From contig OU744448.1 in the NCBI GenBank assembly GCA_916610825.1, forward strand, positions 35,239,993-35,303,992: DNA of 64,000 nt. The letters run 5' to 3'. Position 1 is the first letter of the stretch. Each line of letters begins with the position of its first letter. The notes below the pieces were generated by a model. The model searched no databases. It had not been told where the DNA came from and worked only from the letters and a program-made list of their open reading frames with translations. The position numbers were made by a program, and so were the translations under genes. Source of the DNA: Haliclystus octoradiatus (lineage: Eukaryota; Cnidaria; Staurozoa; Stauromedusae; Haliclystidae). Of the stretch, positions 23,607 to 37,100 are shown in pieces.

Positions 23607-25586
23607 TTACGCTTTCACGTGTAGCACTCTATCGTGCCTATCCCAACATCTAAACTTATTATCACATCTTTTGTATTCCAGTTGTTTTTTAGCTGAATTA
23701 TAACGAAGAATAAATGAATGCATATGTCCGTTTTCCATCGACGATTCTACTTCAAATGAAACGCCTCCTTTAGCTTGAGCTAATTCCTTGTCTGTCAGTG
23801 AGAATGTATGTGTGTGTTGGTCTACTTTCGCACTGTCAGAAACGCTAGTTTCAAACTCAATGATACTTGAACCAACTGTTTCATCAGTACCGCTATCACT
23901 AAACATGTGTTTGTATTTAGTTGGGTTCAGCACAATGTCTTTAAGAGCATTTACTTCTTTCCAAACGGCCCCTCCTTCGCCATGGATAGGGGCTATAGGA
24001 TATCTCTGTCTTAATACACCAACACCAGGGATGTACGGAAAGAAGATACGTGTTCCTGATGCCCTAGTACGTTTCACTTTACCATTTCGATCTAAAACAC
24101 ATTTCGTTCCTCTAGAAGTATCAGCTTTATCACGGCCAACTTCTTTGCCTTTGTAGAACTCTTCTGGCGTGAGATAGTAGGCACGGCTATGAACACCATT
24201 GTATGCCTTATTAGGGTCCTTACAAGAACCATATCGTTTATTAGCCGTGACAGTCTTTCCCTTGACACTCTTTGAATCGCCCTTGTACTCCAAATTGAAA
24301 GGATTCCATTTATTCAAAGGTGTAAGATAGATGATCTCAAGGGGAATGGCGTAACTCCATTTCTGATTTAGCGTGTGACATTGTCTCCGTTTGCATTTCT
24401 TTAAATCAAACCCAGCCACTCTATCCTGCGTGTTCATAGCTGCAAACATGTTGGGATCACTGAACCCTCTCGTTTGAATCTGTCGTCCCATCGCGTCTTT
24501 TGAGGCAACCTTATAAATACGATGATACTTTGAGACGTCTTTAACCTTCCCATCATGCACGTTGAGTACATCAGCATCTAAACCTTCGTCTGTAAGGTTA
24601 CCATGGTAATTATCTTTTCCGGGACACTCTTCCATAAGTTGATCTAAGAAATCTCTTCTTATCGGTCGCTCAAACCACGTGTCCTTGTCTACGCTGTTCA
24701 ATTGGAACCTTGCACCACGTGAATGTTCAAACTTTTCCATTGATGCACCAGTGGTCATTCTGTACGTCAAATCATCGACGGGTCTGAATCGATTTGTTGC
24801 TAAATCACGTGATAACTTATGACACATAATTCTGTAATTCCATTGGGCAAAGTGAGGTATACTTCCGTTGAAGCCAACTATAGTCGTTGGTAGAAAAGCA
24901 AGGTTCTCTAGTCGGCTCTTTGCCCCCGTGTAAGAGGTAAAGCGAACTTTTTCCTGCAATTCAAGCCAGCTCTTCGCATCTATGAAATGTCGATCGCTAT
25001 GGAATGGTTCGTCAATCTTTCGGGTGGAGGTCGTCCAAGCACCTTCTAAATAACACATGACCGGCTGGAAGTACTTCCTGTAGTCTCTTACAGTTGAATT
25101 CTGGTCTCGCCAAGCTTTAAACCACTCACGCATCTCAACAATCTTTTCATCCAAAGTCTTCTTTTGCACCACCTCCGGCGGTATATCTGGAAACGGGATA
25201 TCTTCAACGGAATGGAAATCTTTTTTAGTGGAATGGGGCTGATATAGTCGATAATCATTGTGTCTCGTTCTGAATTCGACCCCGTTGAGAACAGCCGCGA
25301 ACTCACCCATTCCAACGGTTCGAATGTTATTGGAATGATCATGCATTGCAAACATCGATTTACCAACGTGCGATGCTGTGAAATAGTCCTTCGTACCACG
25401 CACGCCCGTTCTGATCTGCTTAATTCCTGAACTTCCCTCAGAACGGACCCTCTCCTCACTAAAGAACTGTTGCATCATCATCTGACGTGTGGTCGTTTCC
25501 AGGACATCAGCCATGTTACCTTGACATGTTACCATGGAAATCATAATAGCCACGAATGTAACTAGGCCGATGAAAACACGTGACAT
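23607..25586 (-). CDS. Secreted protein of unknown function with paired HxH motifs
   Basis: One uninterrupted coding exon of 659 residues. The acceptor TTATTTCAG lies about 10 bp upstream of the chosen ATG, so the two earlier in-frame Met codons are intronic. The protein starts MSRVFIGLVTFVAIM, a clear signal peptide probably cut after VTC, and has no other strong membrane segment. Cysteines are scattered in the middle (CKRRQC near residue 397), suggesting disulfides. Near the C-terminus DQHTHTF (from residue 589) and NGHMHSF (from 619) place two HxH pairs 30 residues apart, then RCWDRHD; these could bind metal, which is inference. I do not recognise the family. A 5' UTR exon is predicted near 27.5 kb. 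Confidence 0.85.
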   Translation of the reverse strand: MSRVFIGLVTFVAIMISMVTCQGNMADVLETTTRQMMMQQFFSEERVRSEGSSGIKQIRTGVRGTKDYFTASHVGKSMFAMHDHSNNIRTVGMGEFAAVLNGVEFRTRHNDYRLYQPHSTKKDFHSVEDIPFPDIPPEVVQKKTLDEKIVEMREWFKAWRDQNSTVRDYRKYFQPVMCYLEGAWTTSTRKIDEPFHSDRHFIDAKSWLELQEKVRFTSYTGAKSRLENLAFLPTTIVGFNGSIPHFAQWNYRIMCHKLSRDLATNRFRPVDDLTYRMTTGASMEKFEHSRGARFQLNSVDKDTWFERPIRRDFLDQLMEECPGKDNYHGNLTDEGLDADVLNVHDGKVKDVSKYHRIYKVASKDAMGRQIQTRGFSDPNMFAAMNTQDRVAGFDLKKCKRRQCHTLNQKWSYAIPLEIIYLTPLNKWNPFNLEYKGDSKSVKGKTVTANKRYGSCKDPNKAYNGVHSRAYYLTPEEFYKGKEVGRDKADTSRGTKCVLDRNGKVKRTRASGTRIFFPYIPGVGVLRQRYPIAPIHGEGGAVWKEVNALKDIVLNPTKYKHMFSDSGTDETVGSSIIEFETSVSDSAKVDQHTHTFSLTDKELAQAKGGVSFEVESSMENGHMHSFILRYNSAKKQLEYKRCDNKFRCWDRHDRVLHVKA

Positions 25587-28500
25587 GATAGGTCGTCCTG
25601 AAATAAGAAATATAAACAAATAAATATAGAAAACATTGACAACAAAGCGCGCATGCGCAAGTGCATATCAGCATTTGACGCACCAGTATCCAGTTAAACA
25701 TCGTATGAGCATATAATGTTTAGCGCATTACAATGGTTTGAGTGCCAAACTCATGCAAATGAAATATTCAATAAATCAGTGATTATTTACATTCATTTCA
25801 ATGATTTGAACTCCGTGACTCGTGCATTTGAGTTTTGAATTTGAAATGAGCTTTATTATCTCCATTACGAAACTATTTCGATTGCATAATGTCTATAGTG
25901 AGCAGCGAGCACATTGAGTTATAGCCTTTTTATGTGACACATTCCACAATAACAAATCTAAGTCGAATTTCGGGCAATTATGAGTCGGAAATAGTAAAAA
26001 TCGTGCAATTTTGAATGTATCACAGTGCTAAAACTCCCAAATATGCCAAATGTCTATCGTGGGGGCAAAATTGACAAATACTACCCCGAAATTGGTAAGA
26101 TTGTATCTGATTTTTCTCAACACATTTAAAGTAGATAATAGGATTTTTACGATCATAATATCGCAAACAGAATAAGGCAGTTAATCGCATCTGTGAGTTC
26201 AAATTAACAGTACCCACCCGAGTATCGTATCGACGCTCCAACAGTGTGCAATCCAGTTTCTTTAAACACCCTCAACGACAACAACCCCTTTATGTATTGC
26301 ACAACTTAAATAATGATTTCGTTGTTTGAAGATTAAATGATCAAAACAGAACTTAAAGTTAAAGTTATATCATTTTAAGAGCTAAAAAAACATTTGAGTT
26401 ATTACATTTTCTATATGGTTATATCGATGAGGTAATTAAAATTATTCCCTTATTGTGATTCAATCAAATCAATCCATACGATATTTGAAATCTGATTAAT
26501 ATTTTTTATGAAAGTCACAAATTCCCGGCTATAAATCCCGTACCAGTGACATCCCTCTCATTAATTGAGAGGGCAACGCAAAAAATCTCAAAACTCGCTT
26601 TATATATGAGCTGTGATATGATATGTCTATGATATGATAGATCATGTTTTAGTGGTAATTTGATTTTAGTAAGATTGATTGTTTGAGTGGATTAATTGCA
26701 TAATGTAACTGTTATTCAAATGCAAACGATATTCTGGCCACGTTATATCATTCACAAATCGTCCATACCATTCGCAATTCTGCTGATGAATACAGTGCAA
26801 CAAAGTTTGACCGGGAATTTTTATTGGATGCTTGTATCCGCAGCAGAAGATACATTTTAATAATTTGAATGGCCTAAAACCATGCACAAAATATGGCCTT
26901 TCTAGTGATATATCATGCATCATCTTCCGTGCAGTAGTGATTGCGTGATGATGCGTCATTGAACACACAGACAGATTCAAGGGAAATTATGGACGGTATA
27001 ATAGACAGTTTTCCTGCAATAATATATTGAGATCAACAGAGGCAAGTTTTCCAACCGAAATGATTGATTATATTCTGCATATCACTATATATATTAATTA
27101 TACTGTTTTCGATCAGTTCTATCACATGCAACTGTATTGCGAGTGCATGCATGTTGAATAGTCACACGCACCAACTTATTCTTAACTTATTCTTACCATT
27201 TCTTACCCTGAATATTAATAACTCCCACCAGAATTGATGTTTGACGATTAGACACTCTATTTGATATCTTAACGCTTTCATAATTTCTACTCTAGTATTT
27301 CAACAATGAAAATACACGCATAAACATTAAACATTACACAAGGGTATAGCTGAGCATGCTATTAAACATCAACCTAATATCAATGTTTTGACCTTTGATC
27401 AAAAAGTCTAATCATACCCATTATGGTTTTCTAACCCTATTAAAACATGATTAAATGAAAGAAGATGATAGAGACAGGAACTTACGTTTGCCAGAACCGC
27501 TGATACCTCCTGTGCTAATACGCATACAGCTATAGAAATGGTTGACCTCTCACGATGCTGAACCAACCTGAACTGAATAAAATTGTGTGTCAGCCGCAGT
27601 GCATGAAGGCATCAACGTAGGTGTGAGAAATAACATGATCATTTTGTCTTTCGAGGGCATCGTATTTGCGCAGAGGAAACATCTCAAAGTGTGTTATGTC
27701 AATATGACATCATTCAAAAGTTATCACCGGCCATAAATATCATCGATTATAAAAGACAGAAGCTGATTAAATCTAATAATTTATGTCCTACTTGGCCCTA
27801 CTTTAAAACACCGAGATCAAGACAGCTGCTCGGATGGCCTTAACACAATCAAGTACCGTCTTCCAATCACTTTTATGTTCGTTGTATAAAGTATGCCGTA
27901 GTATGTACATATATCTAAATCGCTATATATGGTACTCATTTTGATGTTTAGACAGGGTCAAAATCCAATATAGATTGAATTGTCCTTTGGGGATACGAAG
28001 TTAGTAGTTACGAACCATTGGCCATCAAATACGAAGTATCCGGGTATACTCTGCAATTCTTCGGCGTCCTAGATACAAAACTAGATCTTTTAATGTAGTG
28101 ATCAGTCACACACTGCACATTCGAATAGCATAAAAATCATACCTTTGACATGACGTCATTTCATTGTTTTCAATTATCGATCGCATTGGCACATAATAAT
28201 ATCCAGAAAGTAATGCTGGTCATGTTAGAGTGCTATATAGAGTGACGTCATACTTAAGTCAATGTTTAGTGACTGTTGAGTATCTACATCATAGATTCAC
28301 TCGTTCGCGCTGCGCTGGTAAGAGTATGTTGTACCATTGTTTGGAATTACTAAGTCTTTCTGTTTATTACGTAAATTTATATGATAGAGATCCACATCCA
28401 CTTCAGATAAGATTATATTATATCATCTCGCCAGAACCATATCTTTCTGAACTACACTATAATAACACTCTACCGGGTACTCCGAGGCTGTATTTGTAAG

Positions 28501-29228
28501 ATGTTAAGCTTTATCTGTTCGTTCGAGATTTCTAGGTAATTGTTGGTGTAGTAGTTTAGATAAACCAATAGGTGAAATCTTAATTAGTTTGCATATCGGA
28601 TATACGGGAAAGGGATACGAGATACGCGGTCTCATGCGAATTCCAGTTTTCTTCGGTACCCCATGCACTGATCATGCACTGATCTATATAATAATATAAT
28701 AATAATAATATGTTATTATATGGATCAGTGACATCCACGTAGTATATTCTGAGCTTTCCTTCCATGCAGTATCGTTATAAGAAAAAACAAGGGAAAGGAA
28801 TTCCTACCTACATATACAGAAAACGAATACGTAAACTTTTACAACGTACTCCAATAACAAATAAAGTTAATCCAAATAATTGTAAAGGTTGCCTTTCGGT
28901 CAAGCATCAAATTTCAACATGGGTCTATATTAAAGGCACATAAATATTAAATTTCTTACATGTCGTATGTGTATATCGAGTTATAAACGGTTGTCTATGA
29001 AAAAATGTTACTAACTTTCGAAAAGCAATGAGAATTCACTTTTTCATTCGAAAGCAAAACGTATTTCATAAAAGTCTAAATATAGTATCTCTCCTTCCTT
29101 AGTAACAATTTGTTTCGCTTAGCTACCGAATGGTTACCGTAAAGGGTTGTAAATATATTTCCTGTCCTCAAAGTTGACAGTCTGCTTACTCAAAGATCAA
29201 AACATATGTATATAATTTAGACAGAAAG
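25587..29228. other. 5' intron and upstream region of the secreted-protein gene
   Basis: Apart from the predicted leader exon near 27.5 kb, no coding exon is supported. ORFs at 26666-26980 (minus, with CIFCCGY and HCIHQQNC) and 28230-28499 (plus) have no recognisable similarity. The part to the right of about 27.6 kb should include the promoter of the secreted-protein gene and that of the coiled-coil gene at 29229. Confidence 0.4.
27486..27560 (-). other. Predicted 5' UTR exon of the secreted-protein gene
   Basis: On the minus strand a CTGGCAAAC|GTAAGT donor ends at 27486, matching the acceptor just before the ATG at 25586. The exon's upstream limit is a guess. It would make a 1.9-kb intron in the 5' UTR. 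Confidence 0.4.
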
Positions 29229-29912
29229 ATGAAAGATGACAACGAAATAGATGAAGATGTAAAAACGTCAGACCAATTAGCTACAGATAATTACTTAACT
29301 GGATTAGAAGAAAGGGAAAAATTAAAAAAAGAATTGGATAATACAAAGAAAGAATTGACGAGCGCCAAAAGTCAAAACTATGATTTGTTGAAAAGGATAG
29401 AGGAGCTGCAAGAGCAGGTATGACAGAACGCAGAACTAGATTTCTATTCCGTTCAAAAATGCCATGCGTGCGAATTGATCATTGTTTATTTTATCTTATT
29501 GAACTTCTTAGATGAAATCTAAAAAGGAAGAACTTCACAATGAGGTAACGTTGCTGACATTCAAGAGATAATTTATTAAATATTAATAAAAAATGAAACC
29601 ATATTTTAATTTTTTTGATTTTTCAACGTCAGGTTGTTTATCGTTAAGTTTTGATATATTTTTATTTTATAGATCTTTATCTAAAATAGTAAAACAATAA
29701 CAATTACTAATTTATTATTCTATGCATCCTTGCAGAGGAAGAAGAGTCGTCCGTCCACAGCAGGAAGAGGATCAAGAAGACCAGTCAAAAGAAAAGAGCA
29801 ACGAAAAAATAAAAAAATAAACGAAAATGGAGCTAAAGAAATGACGCCAGAAAATGTTTTTGAAACGACGGAAAATCTTTATGAGGTGGATAATAATAAT
29901 ATTTTAGTATGA
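29229..29912 (+). CDS. Small coiled-coil protein with basic tail
   Basis: Three phase-0 exons, 29229-29417, 29512-29544 and 29736-29912, give 132 residues. Residues about 25-75 form a coiled coil (heptads of KLKKELDNTKKEL and LLKRIEELQEQ), followed by a basic stretch, KKSRPSTAGRGSRRPVKRK, then an acidic end. No family recognised. The stop codon lies inside a perfect 35-bp hairpin and is followed by a giant (TAA)n array. A weak donor (TATGAG|GTGGAT, 29885) would let the same gene splice in phase into the EF-hand exon at 32339, so this may be the N-terminal half of the next gene. Confidence 0.6.
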
Positions 29913-29990
29913 AAGATAGCGATAAAAAATCGCGATTAAATTAAACGTCGGAATAAATTTAATCGTGATTTTTTGTCGCTATCTTTCATA
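29908..29990 (+). repeat. 35-bp-arm hairpin at the coiled-coil gene's stop codon
   Basis: Arms 29908-29942 and 29956-29990 pair over 35 bp around a 13-nt loop. The only two differences are transitions that leave G-U pairs in plus-strand RNA. It sits between the stop codon and a (TAA)n array. Confidence 0.8.
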
Positions 29991-30022
29991 CAAAAATGTT
30001 TTTCGAAGAAACTTTTAATTAC

Positions 30023-30500
<478 letters not shown>

Positions 30501-30529
30501 GTATAAATTGAGAGGTTCTTAATTTCGAC

Positions 30530-31865
<1,336 letters not shown>

Positions 31866-31889
31866 GAGTCAAAGACTACGCATTCATTT

Positions 31890-31932
31890 TCTGTAACTTA
31901 AAGTTTCTCGCTTTATGCGATCATCAGACAGA
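31890..31932 (-). ncRNA. Type I hammerhead ribozyme, minus-strand copy
   Basis: It is an exact mirror of the plus-strand copy: CTGATGA lies at 31921-31927 read on the minus strand, followed by TCGC-ATAAA-GCGA and GAAA. Predicted cleavage follows GUU at about 31895. Confidence 0.65.
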
Positions 31933-31962
31933 TACTATAAAGCGAATACCATCGGAATAGTA

Positions 31963-32005
31963 TCTGTCTGATGATCGCATAAAGCGAGAAACTTTAAGTT
32001 ACAGA
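31963..32005 (+). ncRNA. Type I hammerhead ribozyme, plus-strand copy
   Basis: All core elements are present in order: stem I strand TCTGT (31963-31967), CTGATGA (31968-31974), stem II TCGC/GCGA with loop ATAAA (31975-31987), GAAA (31988-31991), stem III ACTT/AAGT around one T (31991-31999), the H17 position T (32000; triplet GUU), then the stem I partner ACAGA (32001-32005). Helices I and II pair perfectly. The one-nucleotide stem III loop implies dimeric folding, as reported for small-stem-III animal hammerheads. Cleavage activity is untested. Confidence 0.7.
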
Positions 32006-32120
32006 AAATGAATGCGTAGTCTTTGACTCCATTATTATTATTATTCACGCTCTGTCAAATGACATCGAGCACTATATCAACTGCTGTTAGATACCATATC
32101 ATCATTATTATTATTACATT

Positions 32121-32282
<162 letters not shown>

Positions 32283-32338
32283 GCAAACACAGACTTTCAA
32301 AGACTAAATTATAATTGTGTGTTTATATTTTGAGGTAG

Positions 32339-34106
32339 TTTCTGGCAGAGAAGTTTCCTAACATGCCGTTATCAACCATTTTGAAAGCACAAAAGAAATT
32401 CACAGAAACGGACATTGATGGAAACGGAGTAAGTGGAATGATTACCAACACACTGTTAATTGAGATTTGCTTCAGTCTCTAACCCCCTGATTACAGAACA
32501 GACATGGAAACCTGTGTATAACAACTGACTGATTGACCACTATAGACAGGGAACATATCATCATCATCATCATCATCATTTATTCAGAAACCTGATAAGT
32601 TTTACAATAACTTTTTTTCACAGGACTGATTTACGTAATAAACTGGGGAATAAACATAAAATAATTGATTACAATACACATAGATATATATACAGCTACA
32701 AGGTTAATTAAATACGAACTTAACAGTTATTAGATGCTGTAATTTTATTGGTATTTAAATGCTTCTCAAGGAGACTTTTGAAAAGTTTCCTTTTGGAAAC
32801 CTCCTTCATTGTAGACGGTAGATCATTCCACTTGTAAGCACCAGCATATTGAAATGAGTGGCGATGGCTTGACTTGATGTAGATGCCATTATGGGTGTGA
32901 GATCTTGTCTTGGTCGTATTTGGTTGTTGAAATATATGGGAGAGCAGAGGAGGAGCTAGATTTAATTTAATATTATAATTTATTTTATTTTATTAATTAA
33001 ATATAATTTAATAATATCATCAGAAAGGTCAAGAAAATTCAATCAAATAATTAAATATAAAGTAGAAAAACAATTACCATATATACAGATTCCAAGTATG
33101 TATGTTTTTACGTTTGGATTGAAGCTGTGGGATGGCAACCAAATAACATAACGATATCATTGAGAAATGTTTAAACAAGAACAAATTCATGACATTGTAC
33201 TACTGTACATCTTTTTTCTTGTCTGGTAGACGGTGGATGCAACAGAACTTGAGACAATGCTTGACACATCCAATTTATTATTTACGAAACAACAAGTTGA
33301 AGACATTTTAAAAACCATAGATGAAGATAACACAAATTCATTAGATTTCATTGAATGTCTGACGGTTAGTGCTTTAGTTTCTGTGTTTGTTTGTTTTATT
33401 TGTTTACTTAATTAATACCGGATCGTAAATGCAAACTCGTTCCATAAATCAAAATAATTGATGCATTGATTGCAAAAATTAAATATAATAATTTGCCAGT
33501 TACAGTTAATTATAGCCTTAAAATGTCACTGATCTATGCACTACCTAACAGATCGATGCATGGAAAGATATCCAGAAATAAAATTTATAACGCTGCTGAT
33601 TATTATGCTGGTGATAAAGCAAGAAATGAATGAATAAGAAAGACAAATTAATTTATTGCAGGAAACAGATAATTAGTAGCGATTAGCAAAGAAATAAACT
33701 TTTATGGTGAAGACTAAAATCAGATTTTGAATTCTTAAAAATGTTTTATTTTGCAGGTTCTGGACCAACTACGTTCAAATCGTAAGACAAAACTTCCACA
33801 GTCGTTGCAACAACAAAGAAGTACAATATGTGAAATACAATAAATAATAAGACATAATCAATATACGTTTAATATCAAGTAATATTAAATGCGTTTTGTT
33901 GGAAAATTGAATACAATAAAGTTGATTGGTTTATTTAGTAATCAATTGAGTTATTAACTTTTTTGAATTTTTACCTCATAGAATGTCCGCTTTGTGTTTG
34001 TGAGTCAGACATCTTTCATTCTGGTAAACTGAATATATGTAGGCGATGCGCATTAGCAGATATTGGCACCAAGGTAGACGTATTTATAAATTTTACAACC
34101 GGATAA
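32339..34106 (+). CDS. EF-hand protein with C-terminal four-cysteine (zinc-binding-like) segment
   Basis: Exons 32339-32428, 33230-33364, 33757-33781 (25 bp) and 33982-34106 join in phase. Two canonical EF-hand loops are visible, DIDGNGTVDATE across the first junction and DEDNTNSLDFIE in exon 2, both with acidic residues at 1, 3, 9 and 12 or equivalents, so calcium binding is expected. The 25-bp exon ends at an excellent donor (AATC|GTAAGA) and splices to CPLCVCESDIF and CRRC, a C-x2-C-x1-C...C-x2-C pattern; if that donor is ignored the exon reads to a stop at about 33840 instead. A possible further donor exists at 34073, but the open frame ends at 34104-34106. The first exon lacks an obvious start and may join the coiled-coil gene at 29.2 kb. 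Family not recognised. Confidence 0.65.
32559..32955 (-). mobile_element. 5'-truncated LINE: end of reverse-transcriptase ORF plus 3' UTR and (ATG)n tail
   Basis: On the minus strand an open frame reads HRHSFQYAGAYKWNDLPSTM and then KLFKSLLEKHL, the standard C-terminus of CR1/L2-type non-LTR retrotransposon ORF2, with its stop at 32720-32722. A 3' UTR follows, ending in AATAAATGATGATG, a microsatellite-type tail at 32559-32583. The 5' end is truncated near 32955. It lies in the first intron of the EF-hand gene; a second 3' end is at 5160-5280. Confidence 0.75.
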
Positions 34107-34182
34107 TTTTAATAAAGTTGTTTGAGTTGCCTATTCGTAGTGTTTTGTAAACAGTTACATGTGACATCCTATAAACATTGTT

Positions 34183-37100
34183 TCAACGCCATAACTTTAA
34201 CCGCCAAGCATCAACACCGTTTAAATAGTACCTTAGTAAACGTTTGTCTCGTACAAAACCCAAATTCTCATATAGTCGTAATGCTCCCTGGTTGGTAACT
34301 TCTGTTTCTAACACAATCTGAAAAACAAAAGAACCAACAATGGATATTTATCATTTCAAACAATATATATACCGGTATAGAGAGGCACTCAATGTCAAGA
34401 ACAATAATAGTCGCATGAAACAGTCAGCAGATGAATTTCAACAGATTTTTTCACAGGAGCAATAGATTGCCTCTAAACCATTCCACTTTTAGTCTAAACA
34501 ATCATGGCCATCAATGTTTATGAGATGCCAAAGCCGATAGTGTCCTTCCAGGATTCTAAATTTTGCTTCCAAATTGTTTTTGGTATTATTTCATTCTCAC
34601 AGCTTTTTATAATAAGAGTTACGGTCATAAAACGAAGATAAAAAGTTCACCTTATTAAGAAAGCAAATTATTATTGATATTATATAACCTGAATACAATT
34701 ATTTCTTCCCCTTCTTTTCTGAACTTGTACTAGCCTTCAATAGTTCAGGAACTCTCAGTTCCAGGGTAATCCTCATTCTATCGTACCCTGAATGCCAATC
34801 TAAGCTAGTTCCCTTTATCTGGGCTGACAGATTTGAAGCAATAGCAACACATTTGTTCTTACCTCATCACACCCATGCTGTATCATACGCTCAATTGCAC
34901 GTTCAACAAGATACGACCCTAGCGAAAACAATGAGAAACAAAAATATTTACTGCATTCATTGTTTTGTTATGCGGTGCAGTTTGCCTAACTAAAAACTGA
35001 GATCTGGTTTATAGGTATTTTTAATTCCTGATAAATGGAAATCGATTATTCTTTATTCTTGTTTCTAAATTGTGAAACGGAAACTATAATTAGGTAGGCT
35101 GGGCTCGTTATTATGAAGACTATAACATATCTAAATTTACCTATTTTCAGACGACGATAGTCTTTATGAACAACGAGCATGGCAATGTATCCACGCAATG
35201 CGTTTGATTGATGAAAGTCAAGCTTACACACAACTGCACCAACGCAAAGTGATTCTGAATACGCCTGAAGAGATACAATACAATTAGTGAAAAGATTTCA
35301 ATCAAGTATTAGTTAATTATTTGCAGCCTTGGTGTAGTGGTTAGGGCGTTGGACATCATGCAGCTAGGTCTTGGGTTCAATCCCTGGCAGAACCACGTTT
35401 GGTTGGCGTCAGGAAGGGCATCCAACCATAACATGCACAAACGATTCAAAAATACTAATCATAATACAGTATACATCAAACACTTTGCAGTTAAGCTACG
35501 ACCAAATGACTCTTTTTCGTAGTCCAACACACGCCAACTTAGTGGCCAAACAACGTTTTTATTTTTGGCCAACACTCTAAGCACGATTTTAGATGGCAAA
35601 ATGGCGACCGTAAAATATAGAAATTGAGAAGTGGTAGTGTTGTTATGTATGCATGTCAAATTCATATACAACGTCTAGAGTCCAAATTTATCCAATGATA
35701 TCGAACCATGATGTGTTTTGATAAACGACAGTAAAATATAGACATAAATAGCTCCAAAATAACAGAATTTCACACTTGAAATAAATCGAAGCAAAGCTGT
35801 GTTGGCCTGAGTTGGCAAAATGGCGGCCGCCAAATGAAATGGTTGATTTGGCCAACAACTTTGAAAAAGGTCCAGAACAATAGATTGTTGGGCTCCGTTG
35901 GCCAAATTTTTTATCATCTTCAAACTGCTTTTTTTCGTAGCCCAACTCAATTCAGCCTGTCTCTGACGCAAAGTGAATCCTGTATATTTCAGCCAGCTAT
36001 GAGAATAGGTAGATAAATTGACCCCTATATGCAGGTGGGGAGATGGCTTTTACGTACATTATATTCAATTTGTTGATTCAATCATTCAATAGCACATGGA
36101 AATAAATGGAAAGTAAGCAACAAAAATGTGGTTTTTCGTGGGATTGCTTCACCTGTGCGTGTTGGGAAGGAAAAGTTAAGTTTAATGGCGCAAGAACGGT
36201 TGTCTCATCCAAGGCATCATGATATAGGTTTCATATATAATTTATCTTCATTATCTTAATTTATGAAATAAATTAAAATTAATTATAGTGAGTGTAAACT
36301 CAGATACACATATAATGTAAAGTGATCAATGTTGGGTAAAACAGAGCATTATATAATAAGAGACAAAGATGAGGCAAAGCCTTTTTCCGTTACTCAGAGT
36401 TTTACACGTTAAATAAGCAATCTTCAGATGGCAATGGGTAATACAGTATTACCATCTGAAGATCGTTATTAAACGCATAAAACTCTGAGTAACGGAAAAA
36501 GGCTTTGCTTCATCTTTGTCTCTTATTATTTTAATTTACATTAATTTGCAAACTTGTGTTAGGCTGCAAGCTTATTTGTTCTTTTCCTTTGTCGCAAGGC
36601 AATAACATTTGAATATTCATTTTCCAGAGTTTCCATAGCCTACTGTTCAACTGCTACCCACAATACGGATTTCCCCCATACGATAATAATAATAACGCCC
36701 CTATTCGATATATTATTATTACCCATGCAGTCAAACACACACTGTTGTTATCAGTATTTTCAACATCAACAACGTCGATGAGTCACCGCAGTCTGTTTGT
36801 TTCGTCAGTCAAATTGTCACTGAAGAAAGTTGTTGTCAAAGTCGTTTGCCCACGAGGGTGTCTTGTATCACAGAGCGGCTGCGCTGCCTTCTACTGATGC
36901 CTCTTTCCCGACTTTTGCAAACCTTTGACATCGGGCCGGCAAAAATAGGATCCTGCGTCCTAGATCCCGGGAGGAGGAAAGGGAAAATTTAGAAGATAAT
37001 TAATAATTTTCTGATATGATATGATCAGATCTGAAGTTTGGCTGCTCTGCGTCTGAGCTAATCTGCTCTCTATCTGACGAGGGGGGCAATTACCATTTTA

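Noticed and set aside
23788-24156. 122-codon plus-strand ORF
   Set aside because: It lies wholly within the 659-residue secreted-protein exon on the other strand; a shadow frame.
25088-25459. 123-codon minus-strand ORF
   Set aside because: Alternate frame of the same secreted-protein exon.
26666-26980. 104-codon minus ORF with clustered Cys and His
   Set aside because: The cysteine spacing fits no zinc-finger type I know, and it sits in the 5' UTR intron of the secreted-protein gene with no splice support.
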